Positions 17,567 to 25,957 of a stretch of 33,674 nucleotides of DNA are shown here, in pieces. This stretch comes from Comamonas denitrificans (GTDB lineage Bacteria > Pseudomonadota > Gammaproteobacteria > Burkholderiales > Burkholderiaceae_C), in the NCBI RefSeq assembly GCF_017368815.1, contig NZ_JAFNME010000027.1:1-33674 (forward strand). Reading direction: 5' to 3'. A program made the translations under genes and the position numbers. The first letter of the stretch is position 1. Every line of letters starts with the position of its first letter. The notes beneath the pieces are model-generated. The model had not been told where the DNA came from. It saw only the letters and a list, made by a program, of their open reading frames with translations, and did no database searches.

Positions 17567-17747
17567 ACAAGCCAATTTGCGGTAAAAGCGCGGGTACTTG
17601 AAACAATTTATTTCATCCCATCAACGCTGCTGAGGCGTGATTTTCCCTGTAATTGAATGCGGTTTGGCCCCCACGGGCATTCCAGCGGAAGATTCGCGGC
17701 GCAGGCTAGGCCGCCTCCAGCGTTGATACCACCTCGGGCTAAACCTT

Positions 17748-20270
17748 ATGGCAGCACTCTCCTGGCATTCCTTGAAACTGCGCTTGCCGCTGCTGATTGT
17801 GGTTTTGTTTTTAGGGGGTTTATGGGCCTTGGCGGGCTTTGCCAATTACCAGTTGCGCCACGACATGCGCCACCAGATTGAACGCCAACAGCGCTCCGTG
17901 GCCGCATTGGCGGCCCAGGCGCTGGAGCACACCTTGCAAGAGCGCCAAGCGATCTTGTTGCGTGTGGCCCGCCACTTTGCCCCGGTGCTGGAGCATGCGC
18001 CAGAGCAGCTTAACCGCCCGGCCACAGATTTTCGTGCCTTGCGCCAGCCCTTTGGCGAGGTACTCTCCACCCCGGATTCAACCCAGCTGGGCCTGGTCGT
18101 GCTGCAGCAACTGTTCAATGGCGGCACCTTTGTTACCAATGCCCAGGGGCTGGCGCTGACTTCGTTTCCGCCCCACATTTTGCGCACCGGCAATGACTAC
18201 GGCGGGGAAAGCTTTATTCAAGCGGCCTTGGCCGGACGCAGCGTGGTCAGCGCCCCCTTCATTGAAACCGGCACCCCGGTGGTGGTGCTGGCGGTGCCGA
18301 TCTGGGGCAGCAGCGGCCAGCCGATTGGGGTGTTGGCGGGGGTGCTGGATTTAAGCCGCCCCAATTTTTTGTCGCGCATTGAACAGCAAGCCTATGGGGA
18401 ACAAGGCACATTTTTCATCGCCGATGTGGCCACCCAGACCGTGCTGGCCGCCAACCAGCCCCAGCGGGTGATGGAGCGCTTACCGCCGCTGGGCAGCAAT
18501 CCGGTGGTCGATGCCCTGGCGCAGGGCCAATTTGCCCAGGTGGAGTACGACAACCAGGGCCAAGCCTGGTTGGTTGCTCTGCAGCCCATCACCCAGGCCC
18601 ACTGGATGGTGGTGATCAGCTTGCCACTGGACGAAGCCCTGGCCCCGATAGACAGCGTAAACCAGACCATCACCCTGGCGGCCGTATTGGTCAGCGTTTT
18701 GGCGGCCCTGGCCATTGCCTGGCGGCTGCACCATGAATTGCGCCCGCTGGCGGCCACCACCCGCACCCTGTCGGCCATGGTGCGCAATGGGGGGCGTTTG
18801 CAGCGCATCGCCTTGCCAAAGCAAACCGAGGTGCGGGACATGGTGCAGGTCTTCAACCACTTGGTCAGCGAAGTCGAAGCGCGCCAGCAGGCCGAGCGCG
18901 AAGCGGCTGCACACATTGACCGCTTGACCTCGACCGATGCCCTCACCGGCCTGCCCAACCGCCAAGCGTTTGTGGACATCCTGGCCCAGGTGCAAGCCCA
19001 GTGCGTGGCCGGCCACGGGCTGGGGGCCTTGCTGTATCTGGATGTGGATGACTTCCAGTCCGTCAATGACACCCTGGGGCACGAGGCAGGCGATGCCTTT
19101 TTGACCGCCTTGGCCCAGCGCATTCGCCAACTGCTGCCCCCGGGGGCGGTGGTGGCGCGGCCCAGTGGGGATGAGTTTTTGGTGCTGATTTCGCAACTGC
19201 CGCCGCAGTGGGGCGATGCGGCTTTGCACACCGAGCGCCTGGCAGCGGCGTTACTGCACGCACTAGAGCAGCCGCTGGCCTTTGCCCATACCACCCAGCA
19301 CTGCAGCGTGAGCATTGGGATCGTGGTGTTCGGCGGGGCGACCCACGAGCCGCCGATGGAGCTGCTGCGCAAAGTCGATTTGGCGCTGCACCAAGCAAAA
19401 AATACCGGCCCGGGCAGCATTTTGTTTTACGAAGCCCAGATGCAAGCCCAGGTGACCACCCGCGCCCGCTTGCAACACGACCTGCGCGAGGCGCTGCAGC
19501 AAGAAAGCTTTTGCCTGCACTACCAGCCCCAAATCAATGCCGCTGGGCAGGTGGTGGGGGTGGAGGCCTTGGTGCGCTGGATTTCCAAAAAGCATGGCTT
19601 TATCTCGCCCGCAGAATTTATTCCGCTGGCCGAGAAAACCGGCCTCATCCTGCCGCTGGGGCGCTGGATTTTGCACACCGCCTGCACGCAATTGGCGCAG
19701 TGGGCACGGCAGCCACAGCGCCAAGGCCTGAGCATGGCGGTGAATGTGAGCGCCGGGCAGTTTCAGCAAAGCAATTTTGTAGAGCAAGTGCGCGAGGTGC
19801 TGCAAGAAACCGGGGCACCGGCGCACCAGCTCAAGCTGGAGCTGACCGAAAGCGCCATGGTCGAAGACATGGATGCCGTGGTGGCCCGCATGCAGGCCCT
19901 GCGCCAGCTGGGGGTGCGGTTTTCGATTGACGATTTTGGTACCGGCTTTTCCTCGCTGGCCTACCTCAAGCGCCTGCCGCTGGACCAACTCAAGATCGAC
20001 CAGGGCTTTGTGCGCGACTGCCTAGAAGACCACAACGATGCCAGCATCGCCCAGACGGTGATTGCCCTGGGCCACAGCCTGGGCCTGGAGGTGATTGCCG
20101 AAGGGGTCGAAACAGCCGCCCACCAAGCCGCCCTGCAAAGCTGGGGCTGCCGCTTTTTTCAGGGCTACGGCATCAGCAAGCCGCTGCCAGCACAGGCGCT
20201 GGAAGCCTTTTTAACCACCCACGCTGCCGTTGCCGCCAGCGCTACCACTGCCCCGCTTCCACCCGGATAG
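17748..20270 (+). CDS. Membrane GGDEF-EAL protein with periplasmic sensor domain
   Basis: An 840-residue cyclic-di-GMP protein. Membrane helices lie at about 12-31 and 305-326 and enclose a periplasmic Cache-like sensor (about 35-300, with GGESFIQAALAGRSVVS and VAVPIWGSSGQPIGVLAGVLDL). A HAMP-like linker follows (330-385). In the GGDEF domain (about 390-560) the signature reads RPSGDEF (Ser473 for the first Gly), and I see no RxxD inhibitory site. The EAL domain (about 575-830) looks intact: EAL at 606-608, LELTES, IDDFGTG, LKIDQGFV and IAEGVET. Net phosphodiesterase activity is my inference. SGDEF variants can retain cyclase activity, so a bifunctional enzyme cannot be excluded. The 3' end overlaps the convergent folB gene by 29 bp. 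Confidence 0.92.
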   Translation: MAALSWHSLKLRLPLLIVVLFLGGLWALAGFANYQLRHDMRHQIERQQRSVAALAAQALEHTLQERQAILLRVARHFAPVLEHAPEQLNRPATDFRALRQPFGEVLSTPDSTQLGLVVLQQLFNGGTFVTNAQGLALTSFPPHILRTGNDYGGESFIQAALAGRSVVSAPFIETGTPVVVLAVPIWGSSGQPIGVLAGVLDLSRPNFLSRIEQQAYGEQGTFFIADVATQTVLAANQPQRVMERLPPLGSNPVVDALAQGQFAQVEYDNQGQAWLVALQPITQAHWMVVISLPLDEALAPIDSVNQTITLAAVLVSVLAALAIAWRLHHELRPLAATTRTLSAMVRNGGRLQRIALPKQTEVRDMVQVFNHLVSEVEARQQAEREAAAHIDRLTSTDALTGLPNRQAFVDILAQVQAQCVAGHGLGALLYLDVDDFQSVNDTLGHEAGDAFLTALAQRIRQLLPPGAVVARPSGDEFLVLISQLPPQWGDAALHTERLAAALLHALEQPLAFAHTTQHCSVSIGIVVFGGATHEPPMELLRKVDLALHQAKNTGPGSILFYEAQMQAQVTTRARLQHDLREALQQESFCLHYQPQINAAGQVVGVEALVRWISKKHGFISPAEFIPLAEKTGLILPLGRWILHTACTQLAQWARQPQRQGLSMAVNVSAGQFQQSNFVEQVREVLQETGAPAHQLKLELTESAMVEDMDAVVARMQALRQLGVRFSIDDFGTGFSSLAYLKRLPLDQLKIDQGFVRDCLEDHNDASIAQTVIALGHSLGLEVIAEGVETAAHQAALQSWGCRFFQGYGISKPLPAQALEAFLTTHAAVAASATTAPLPPG

Positions 20271-20628
20271 CGACTTCGCAGTCGTCAAAAATCTCCAGCT
20301 TGGCGATTTTGATGCGCACACCCAGCACGCCAGGCAGCTGCATCAGGCGCTGGGCGAGTTTGCCGATCAGGCTTTCGAGCAAATTCACGTGCTCGGCCGT
20401 GCACTCCTCGATGATGATTTGCCGCACCTTGCGGTAGTCCAGCACGTGCAGGATGTCATCGTCCTGCGGGCGCAGCGCTTGCGGGCCTTGGTTCAGCTCG
20501 GCATCGACCTGGATGGGCTGGGGGGCGGTTTTTTCCTGCTCCAAAATGCCCAGGCTGGCCGCAAAGCGCAGGCCGGTAAGGGTCAGGATTTGGTTGCCGG
20601 TTTGCGGCACCGAAGAGAGATTTAACAT
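20242..20628 (-). CDS. folB: Dihydroneopterin aldolase (FolB family), downstream copy
   Basis: FolB cleaves dihydroneopterin in folate synthesis. The 128-residue product is of family length. It carries the N-terminal pterin-site segment LGILEQEKTAPQ, Tyr65 in HVLDYRKV, Glu85 in VNLLESL and Lys110 in IKIAKLEIF. These correspond to the conserved Tyr, Glu and catalytic Lys of the family. The start is ATG 20628. It is the last gene of a minus-strand group, 59 bases after the other FolB-like gene. The gap holds a short hairpin (see the repeat at 20633). Which of the two copies is the true aldolase and which an epimerase cannot be decided from sequence alone. Confidence 0.85.
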   Translation of the reverse strand: MLNLSSVPQTGNQILTLTGLRFAASLGILEQEKTAPQPIQVDAELNQGPQALRPQDDDILHVLDYRKVRQIIIEECTAEHVNLLESLIGKLAQRLMQLPGVLGVRIKIAKLEIFDDCEVAIRVEAGQW

Positions 20629-20632
20629 AATG

Positions 20633-20654
20633 ATAGCTGTCAGCGCTTGCTGAC
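20633..20654 (-). repeat. Short hairpin repeat between the two folB-family genes
   Basis: GTCAGC-GCTT-GCTGAC (20639-20654) is a perfect 6-bp stem with a 4-base loop. The 17 bases at 20633-20649 match the left arm of the palindrome at 32546-32562 with two transitions only, so both may belong to one dispersed repeat family. Here it lies within a transcript, 5 to 26 bases upstream of the folB start codon. Confidence 0.6.
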
Positions 20655-20687
20655 GTTGATTTATAGTTGGTTTTCACCCAAAGATTG

Positions 20688-21098
20688 TCATGATTTAAGC
20701 GCCACGCGCTCTACACCGATTGAGGCGCTGTCCGGGTACACATCGGGCTTGCGCGTGGCCACGCGCACGGCCTGCACCGCCGGGTTGGCCAGCAGCTGGG
20801 TGGCGATGCGGTCGCACAGGGTTTCTTGCAGCTCGTGGTGCTGGTCGCCCACCACCTGGGCAATCACCGCGCGGATAAAGTCGTAATCCAGCGTGTGCGC
20901 AATATCGTCGTGCGCGGCGGCGGCCTGGGCCAGCGGCACGCACAAATCCACATCAAACCACATGCGCTGCGGGGCCTGGCGCTCAAAAGCATGCACGCCA
21001 ATGCGCACCGGCACCTCGTGGCGGCGCAGGCTCAGTGCCCGGCAGTGCAGCGCCAGGCGGGGGTCCAGGGTGGCAAACGCCAGCAAGATCGAGTTCAT
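20688..21098 (-). CDS. FolB/FolX-family protein, upstream copy
   Basis: A 136-residue second member of the dihydroneopterin aldolase / dihydroneopterin-triphosphate epimerase family. Visible landmarks are VRIGVHAFERQAPQRMWFDVDL (Glu39), HTLDYDFI (Tyr72), HELQETLCDRIA (Glu92) and VRVATRKPDVYPDS (Lys117). It is clearly diverged from the neighbouring copy, so it is not a recent duplication. Its ATG (21098) overlaps the stop of the SDR gene as ATGA, so the two are translationally coupled. Given the pteridine-reductase-like SDR, a FolX-like (monapterin) role is as plausible as an aldolase role. That is inference only. Confidence 0.8.
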   Translation of the reverse strand: MNSILLAFATLDPRLALHCRALSLRRHEVPVRIGVHAFERQAPQRMWFDVDLCVPLAQAAAAHDDIAHTLDYDFIRAVIAQVVGDQHHELQETLCDRIATQLLANPAVQAVRVATRKPDVYPDSASIGVERVALKS

Positions 21099-21964
21099 AA
21101 GGGTGGCTCCTGCGCACCGGCACCGTGCAGGGTGGGCTCAATGGCAAACATCACATCGCGGCCCAGCGGCACCAGATGCTGGCCGTTGTCCACGGGCAGG
21201 GTGCAGCCATTCAACGCCGCCGTCTCGGCCACAAACACCGCGCTGGCGGCCACCTGCGCTGGGTCGATGGGCGCTTGCAGCAAATTCACCCGGCTGGCGC
21301 GGTCAAAGTTGTCCTGCGTTTGCGGCCCGCTTAAAAACATCAGCCCCGGCGAGATGCCACACACCCGCACCCACGGGGCCAGCGCCTGCGCCTGCAGGGC
21401 CACGCTGCGCTCCAGCGCCAGTTTGCTGACGGTGTAGGAAAAATAATCCGGGTTCAGGTTGTGTACCTTTTGATCCAGGATGTGCAGCACGCTGAACCAG
21501 CCCGGCGCGGGGCTGGGGTGCTGCTGCGCCCAGGCCAGCAGGCCATTGCCCAGCAAGAGCGGCGTGGCGGTGTTGGTTTGCCAATGCGCCTGCAGGCCCT
21601 GGGCCTGGGCGGTGGCGGCGGTATCGGGCTCGAATTGCGAGGCGTTGTTCACCACGCAGCGCAGTGGTTGGCCGCCCAAGGCCATGGCGCAGTCGGCCAA
21701 CAACTGCTGGGCGGCGTGCGGCTGGGCCAAATCGGCCTGCAGCAGGGTGCATTGCTGGCCTTTGGCCTGCACCAGCGCCTGCACCTGTTGCGCGGCAGCG
21801 TGGGAATGGCGGTAGTGCAGCACCACGTTCCAGCCCGCATCGGCAAAGGCCAAGCACAAGGCCTTGCCCAAACGGGCCGCCCCCCCCGTAATCAGCACCC
21901 ACGAGGGCGGCTGCGGTGGCGGGGCCGCAGCAGAATCGGCGGATAAAAACGGCAGCTTATTCAT
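21095..21964 (-). CDS. Pteridine-reductase-like short-chain dehydrogenase (PTR1/FolM type)
   Basis: A 289-residue SDR. The cofactor motif is TGGAARLG (residues 26-33), the TGx3RxG form typical of PTR1 and FolM pteridine reductases rather than the usual TGxxxGxG. NNAS follows at 106-109. Where most SDRs have the catalytic Ser, this protein has Asp164 (ILDQ), 13 residues before Tyr177, with Lys181 in YTVSK. The same Asp/Tyr/Lys spacing occurs in PTR1. Predicted role: NADPH-dependent reduction of a dihydropterin or dihydrofolate. The first 20 residues are a Pro/Ala-rich tail. It heads the operon with the two FolB-family genes and is divergent from the methyltransferase gene across only about 46 bases. 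Confidence 0.85.
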   Translation of the reverse strand: MNKLPFLSADSAAAPPPQPPSWVLITGGAARLGKALCLAFADAGWNVVLHYRHSHAAAQQVQALVQAKGQQCTLLQADLAQPHAAQQLLADCAMALGGQPLRCVVNNASQFEPDTAATAQAQGLQAHWQTNTATPLLLGNGLLAWAQQHPSPAPGWFSVLHILDQKVHNLNPDYFSYTVSKLALERSVALQAQALAPWVRVCGISPGLMFLSGPQTQDNFDRASRVNLLQAPIDPAQVAASAVFVAETAALNGCTLPVDNGQHLVPLGRDVMFAIEPTLHGAGAQEPPL

Positions 21965-22010
21965 GAATCACCAAGGGCCAGGGGAAATACGGGTAAAAAT
22001 CGGCCCGATT

Positions 22011-23117
22011 ATGAACACCTGCGCACCCTCCTCCGCCGAACTCAACCAGCACATTGCCCACGCCATCACGGCCGCCGGTGGCTGGCTGGGGTTTGACCGC
22101 TTCATGCACCTGGCGCTGTACGCCCCCGGCTTGGGCTATTACGCCAACGACAGCCTTAAATTGGGCGCGATGCCCGCCGATGGCAGCGACTTTGTGACGG
22201 CTCCTGAGCTGTCTTCGCTGTACGGGCAAACGCTGGCCGCCCAGGTGATCGAAGCACTGCAGCACACCGCCACCCATGAAGTGTGGGAATTTGGCGCGGG
22301 CAGCGGGGCGCTGGCCGAGCAGGTGCTCACCACCTTGCAGGCGCAGGGCGTGCTGCTGGAGCGCTACACCATCGTCGATGTCTCGGGCAGCCTGCGCCAG
22401 CGCCAGCAAGCGCGGCTGGCCGCGTTTGGCGATGTGGTGCAGTGGGCCGACCATTTGCCCCCCGCCATGCATGGCGTGGTGCTGGGCAACGAGGTGCTCG
22501 ATGCCATGCCCGTGCAGCTGCTGGCCCGCATCGACGGCACTTGGCACGAGCGCGGCGTGGCGCTGGGCGACGGGGGCGCTTTCATGTGGCGCGACCGCCC
22601 CACCCCCCTGCGCCCGCCGCTGGAGATCGAGGGCGAACACGATTACGTGACCGAAATCCACCCCCAGGGCGAAGCCTTTATCCGCACCCTGGGCCACCAT
22701 TTACAGCGCGGCGCGGCGTTTTTCATTGACTACGGTTTTGGCGAGGACGAGTACTACCACCCCCAGCGCTCCATGGGCACCCTGGTCTGCCACCAGCGCC
22801 ACAAAATGGACAGCGACCCGCTGGCCGACGTGGGCGGCAAGGACATCACCGCCCACGTCAATTTCACCGGCAGCGCCGTCGCAGCGCAGGACGCGGGTTT
22901 TGACATCCTGGGCTACACCAGCCAGGGGCACTTTCTGCTGAACTGCGGGTTCACCGCAAAAACCGATGCCCTCACCCTCTCCCAACGGGCGCTGGCGGGC
23001 AAGCTGGTGCTGGAGCACGAAATGGGCGAGCTGTTCAAAGTGCTGGGCCTGTGCAAAGGCGTGCCGCCCTGGCCCGCCCTGGGCTTTGCCCACGGCGACC
23101 GCACGCACCGGCTGTAA
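22011..23117 (+). CDS. SAM-dependent methyltransferase, MidA/NDUFAF7 family
   Basis: A 368-residue protein of the COG1565 family, whose eukaryotic member NDUFAF7 methylates an arginine of respiratory complex I. Conserved blocks are present: GFDRFMHLALYAPGLGYYA, DFVTAPELSSLYGQTLA, the SAM-binding VWEFGAGSGALAEQVL (about 91-106), VVLGNEVLDAMPVQL, and FIDYGFGEDEYYHP. The start chosen is ATG 22011. ATG 21963 is also in frame but overlaps the divergent SDR start codon and would leave no room for either promoter. The bacterial substrate is not established. DUF2905 follows after 20 bases, probably in the same transcript. Confidence 0.9.
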   Translation: MNTCAPSSAELNQHIAHAITAAGGWLGFDRFMHLALYAPGLGYYANDSLKLGAMPADGSDFVTAPELSSLYGQTLAAQVIEALQHTATHEVWEFGAGSGALAEQVLTTLQAQGVLLERYTIVDVSGSLRQRQQARLAAFGDVVQWADHLPPAMHGVVLGNEVLDAMPVQLLARIDGTWHERGVALGDGGAFMWRDRPTPLRPPLEIEGEHDYVTEIHPQGEAFIRTLGHHLQRGAAFFIDYGFGEDEYYHPQRSMGTLVCHQRHKMDSDPLADVGGKDITAHVNFTGSAVAAQDAGFDILGYTSQGHFLLNCGFTAKTDALTLSQRALAGKLVLEHEMGELFKVLGLCKGVPPWPALGFAHGDRTHRL

Positions 23118-23137
23118 GCCCCCAGGAGCACACCACC

Positions 23138-23350
23138 ATGCTGCTGCGCTGGGCCATCATCGTCTTCATCGTGCTGCTGCTCATCGACAGCACCACCGGC
23201 ATTCTGGGCAAGTGGCCTAAATTGCCCGGCGACCTGCGTTTTCGGCTGGGGCGATGGACTGTGCGGCTGCCCTTTACCAGCGCTTTGTTGCTGGCGGTGT
23301 TGCTGTTGGTGGCCCTCAAATCTCTGGCTTGGCTGGCTCAGCAGCTTTAA
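23138..23350 (+). CDS. DUF2905 small membrane protein
   Basis: A 70-residue protein with two predicted membrane helices (about 2-20 and 47-66) separated by the family motif LGKWPKLPGDLRFRLG and RLPFT. This layout is characteristic of DUF2905. The start, ATG 23138, has AGGAG at 23123-23127. It sits 20 bases after the MidA-type methyltransferase gene and is likely co-transcribed with it. The function of the family is unknown; the sequence shows no catalytic residues. Confidence 0.88.
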   Translation: MLLRWAIIVFIVLLLIDSTTGILGKWPKLPGDLRFRLGRWTVRLPFTSALLLAVLLLVALKSLAWLAQQL

Positions 23351-23371
23351 CCATTAGTTTTGATGGTTTTT
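23349..23371 (+). terminator. Possible weak terminator after the DUF2905 gene
   Basis: AACCAT (23349-23354) pairs with ATGGTT (23363-23368) across an 8-base loop, followed by three more T. The stem is short and AT-rich and begins in the stop codon, so its efficiency is doubtful. Confidence 0.35.
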
Positions 23372-23376
23372 AGGGT

Positions 23377-23808
23377 TGCTGGCCGGGTCTCGCCCCGGCA
23401 GGCGACATCCTTTCTTGCACGCGCAAGAAAGGATGCAAAGAAAGCGTGCTGCGCAGCTTTTGCACCGTGAAACTCGCTTCGCGCCCTGCGGGCGCTGCGC
23501 TCGGACAACCACGGTGAGTCAGACGGGTAGCGCTCGCTATGTTGAAGACGGTTGCGCTCTTACGGTTGCGCTGTTGAGGAATGACTTCTTCGCTTGCTAC
23601 GCAGCAAGCGAAGAAGCCACTTTTCAAGCGCATCAAGAAAAAGCGCAGCCGCTGATCAAGCAAGCCCTCACCCATCCATGCTCGCCGTAGCTGTTTGAGC
23701 GCAGCGAGTTTTACGGCGGGTATTGAAGCTGCGCAGCACGCCTTCTTTGCTGACTTTCTTGCGCGGGCAAGAAAGCCAGTCGCCCGCCGGGGAGAGACCC
23801 GGCCAGCA
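23377..23808. repeat. Structured 432-bp element with 83-bp inverted terminal arms
   Basis: The left arm (23377-23459) and the reverse complement of the right arm (23726-23808) align without gaps over 83 bases with 73 identities. Each arm contains its own hairpin. The left one is a perfect 13-bp stem (23406-23418 with 23423-23435). The right one is a 13-bp stem with one mismatch (23750-23762 with 23767-23779). The centre (23460-23725) has a third hairpin, a perfect 14-bp stem at 23585-23598 with 23603-23616. No transposase, gene or known IS end is inside. It fills most of the 560-base gap between the DUF2905 gene and cca; nothing else is seen in the gap apart from an AT-rich tail (23815-23910). 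Confidence 0.85.
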
Positions 23809-23910
23809 GCCAACAAATCTAAAAAGAAAGCTGCTACCGCAAGCAAACATTAAGCCTCAAAGAACTAAAGCCCTAAAACTTAATAACCACCAGCGAAACC
23901 AGCTCTCTTT

Positions 23911-25161
23911 TCAGGAAGAACCCCCGGTTTTCAGCCACTGCCCCAACGCCTGCACCCGCACCGCATCCACCGCCTGCCCAATGGCCGCCCCTTTCTTCCC
24001 CGCTGCCACGGCCTGCGCCGCAATCGGCCTGGTGGCCACACCCAGCGCCACCGCCAGCGCCTGCGCCAAGCGCCCGCGCTGCGGATAGGCTGCAGCCTCA
24101 AACCCCCAGCGCCCCCGCGCATCGCATTCGCAGGCCCACAGCGCCTGGGTAAAGCGCTCGGGCTTGCGCAGCGCGTCGCAGCGCTGCAGCAGGCGCAGCA
24201 CGGCGGCAGGGGACAAATCCAGGCTGCGGTGGATGTTGCCGTGCTCGGCCGCCACCAGCTCGGCCAGCTCGGAGCACTCTTTGGGCACGCGCCAGCGCTC
24301 GCCCACCTGCCGCACCAGTTTGGCGCCGCGCTGCTCGTGGCCAATGTGGCGCGGCAGCACGTCGGCGGGCGTGGTGCCTTTGCCCAGGTCGTGCACCAGG
24401 CAGGCCCAGCGCACGGCCAGCGGTGCTTGCTGCTGCACGGCCTGGCCCAGCACCAGCATGGTGTGCAGGCCGGTATCGACCTCGGGGTGGTAATCGGCGC
24501 GTTGGGGCACGCCCCACAGGCGGTCCAGCTCGGGCAGCAGCACGGCCAGCGCTCCGCATGCGCGCAGCACGGCAAACATGCGCTCGGGCTGGGCCTGCAT
24601 CAGCCCCCGGCTGATTTCCTGCCACACCCGCTCGGGCACCAGGTGGGCCACTTCGCCCGCTTGCACCATGGCCTGCATCAGCGCCATGGTTTCGGGGGCC
24701 ACGCTAAAGTCGGTAAAGCGGGCAGCAAAGCGGGCCACGCGCAGAATGCGCACGGGGTCTTCGGCAAATGCCTCGGTCACATGGCGCAGCACTTTGGCCT
24801 GCAGGTCGGCCACACCGTGATAAGGGTCAAAAACGGCCTCAGCGCCCGTCCAACCTGCGGGAGCAGCTATGGCATTAATAGTTAAATCGCGCCGCGCCAG
24901 GTCTTCTTCCAGCGTCACATCGGGGCTGGTATAGACGGTAAAGCCCTGGTAGCCGTGGCCGCTTTTGCGTTCGGTGCGGGCCAGGGCGTATTCCTCGTGC
25001 GTTTGCGGATGCAAAAAGACGGGAAAGTCCCGCCCCACCGGGGTAAAGCCCTGGGCCACCATGGCTTCGGGGGTGCCGCCCACCACCAGCCAATCACGGT
25101 CATGCACCGGCAGGCCGAGCAAGGCATCGCGCACTGCGCCACCAACTTGGTAAATCTTCAT
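23911..25161 (-). CDS. cca: Multifunctional CCA tRNA nucleotidyltransferase
   Basis: Adds or repairs the 3' CCA of tRNAs. The 416-residue protein has the class II polymerase head: GGAVRD (7-12), the metal-binding DRD (Asp21, Asp23), and [10 protein letters not shown] (90-99). The RNA-binding and neck region follows ([16 protein letters not shown]). A C-terminal HD domain (about 225-340, with GLHTMLVL and CLVHDLGKG, His257-Asp258) indicates the multifunctional form with phosphodiesterase/phosphatase activity found in beta- and gammaproteobacteria. The start is ATG 25161; the 21-residue in-frame extension is not family-like. It is divergent from queC, with 53 bases between the starts. Confidence 0.95.
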   Translation of the reverse strand: MKIYQVGGAVRDALLGLPVHDRDWLVVGGTPEAMVAQGFTPVGRDFPVFLHPQTHEEYALARTERKSGHGYQGFTVYTSPDVTLEEDLARRDLTINAIAAPAGWTGAEAVFDPYHGVADLQAKVLRHVTEAFAEDPVRILRVARFAARFTDFSVAPETMALMQAMVQAGEVAHLVPERVWQEISRGLMQAQPERMFAVLRACGALAVLLPELDRLWGVPQRADYHPEVDTGLHTMLVLGQAVQQQAPLAVRWACLVHDLGKGTTPADVLPRHIGHEQRGAKLVRQVGERWRVPKECSELAELVAAEHGNIHRSLDLSPAAVLRLLQRCDALRKPERFTQALWACECDARGRWGFEAAAYPQRGRLAQALAVALGVATRPIAAQAVAAGKKGAAIGQAVDAVRVQALGQWLKTGGSS

Positions 25162-25214
25162 GGGCGCGAAGATTAACAGCCAGCGCCGCACAGCGCGGTG
25201 GTGTAATCGCCGCC

Positions 25215-25940
25215 ATGCACACACGCGCCTTGGTTTTATTTTCCGGCGGGCAGGACTCGACCACCTGCCTGGCCCACGCCCTGACCCACTACGCCCACGT
25301 GGAAACCCTGGGTTTTGACTACGGCCAGCGCCACAGCGTAGAGCTGCAGGCCCGCCAAACGGTGCTGCAGCGCCTGCGCTGGCAGTTCCCCCATTGGGCG
25401 GCCCGCCTGGGCCCAGACCATGTGCTGAATGTGGATGTGATCGGGCAGATTGGCGGCTCGTCGCTGACCGAGGATGTGGCCATTGCCATGCAGCAAGATG
25501 GCCTGCCCAACACCTTTGTGCCGGGGCGCAACCTGCTGTTCATGACCCTGGCCGGGGCGCTGGCCTACCGCCGGGGGCTGCAGGTGCTGGTGACCGGGGT
25601 GAGTGAGGCCGATTTTTCCGGCTACCCCGATTGCCGCGACGACACCATGAAGGCCATGCAGCTGGCGCTGAACCTGGGGCTGGAGCGGCGCCTGCGCATC
25701 AGCACCCCACTGATGTGGCGCGACAAGGCGGCGGTGTGGCAATTGGCCTTTGAGCTGGGCGGCCAGGCATTGATTGACCTGATCGTGCAAGACAGCCACA
25801 CCTGCTACCAAGGCACGCGCACGCCCCATGCCTGGGGCGCGGGCTGCGGGCAGTGCCCGGCGTGCCAGTTGCGCGCCAGTGGTTGGGAGCGTTGGCACCA
25901 GCCCCTGCCCCAGCAGGCTGGCCATCCAGCGGGCGCATAA
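25215..25940 (+). CDS. queC: 7-cyano-7-deazaguanine (preQ0) synthase QueC
   Basis: QueC converts 7-carboxy-7-deazaguanine to preQ0 in queuosine synthesis. The 241-residue product has the PP-loop SGGQDS (10-15) and [24 protein letters not shown] and [15 protein letters not shown] are also family blocks. The zinc site is complete with Cys197, Cys211, Cys214 and Cys217 (CYQG and CGQCPAC). ATG 25215 is the first Met of the family-like sequence. No queD or queE is adjacent, so the rest of the pathway must be encoded elsewhere. It converges on aroB with 17 bases between the stops. Confidence 0.95.
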   Translation: MHTRALVLFSGGQDSTTCLAHALTHYAHVETLGFDYGQRHSVELQARQTVLQRLRWQFPHWAARLGPDHVLNVDVIGQIGGSSLTEDVAIAMQQDGLPNTFVPGRNLLFMTLAGALAYRRGLQVLVTGVSEADFSGYPDCRDDTMKAMQLALNLGLERRLRISTPLMWRDKAAVWQLAFELGGQALIDLIVQDSHTCYQGTRTPHAWGAGCGQCPACQLRASGWERWHQPLPQQAGHPAGA

Positions 25941-25957
25941 GGCTGCTGGGTTATGGG

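Noticed and set aside
16466-17656. 396-codon + strand open frame opposite ttcA
   Set aside because: ttcA on the minus strand has the PP-loop and both Cys pairs. The + strand frame shows no family features.
17567-17747. FNR-type site between ttcA and the GGDEF-EAL gene
   Set aside because: TTGA- and ATCAA-like half-sites occur but not at the required 4-base spacing. Only a TGAAA-N7-TTTCA dyad remains, with no regulator to assign.
23370-23846. Open frames of 104, 121 and 158 codons within the inverted-repeat element
   Set aside because: They follow from the repeat sequence read in several frames and both strands. None has a ribosome binding site or a recognisable domain, and the hairpins explain the sequence better.
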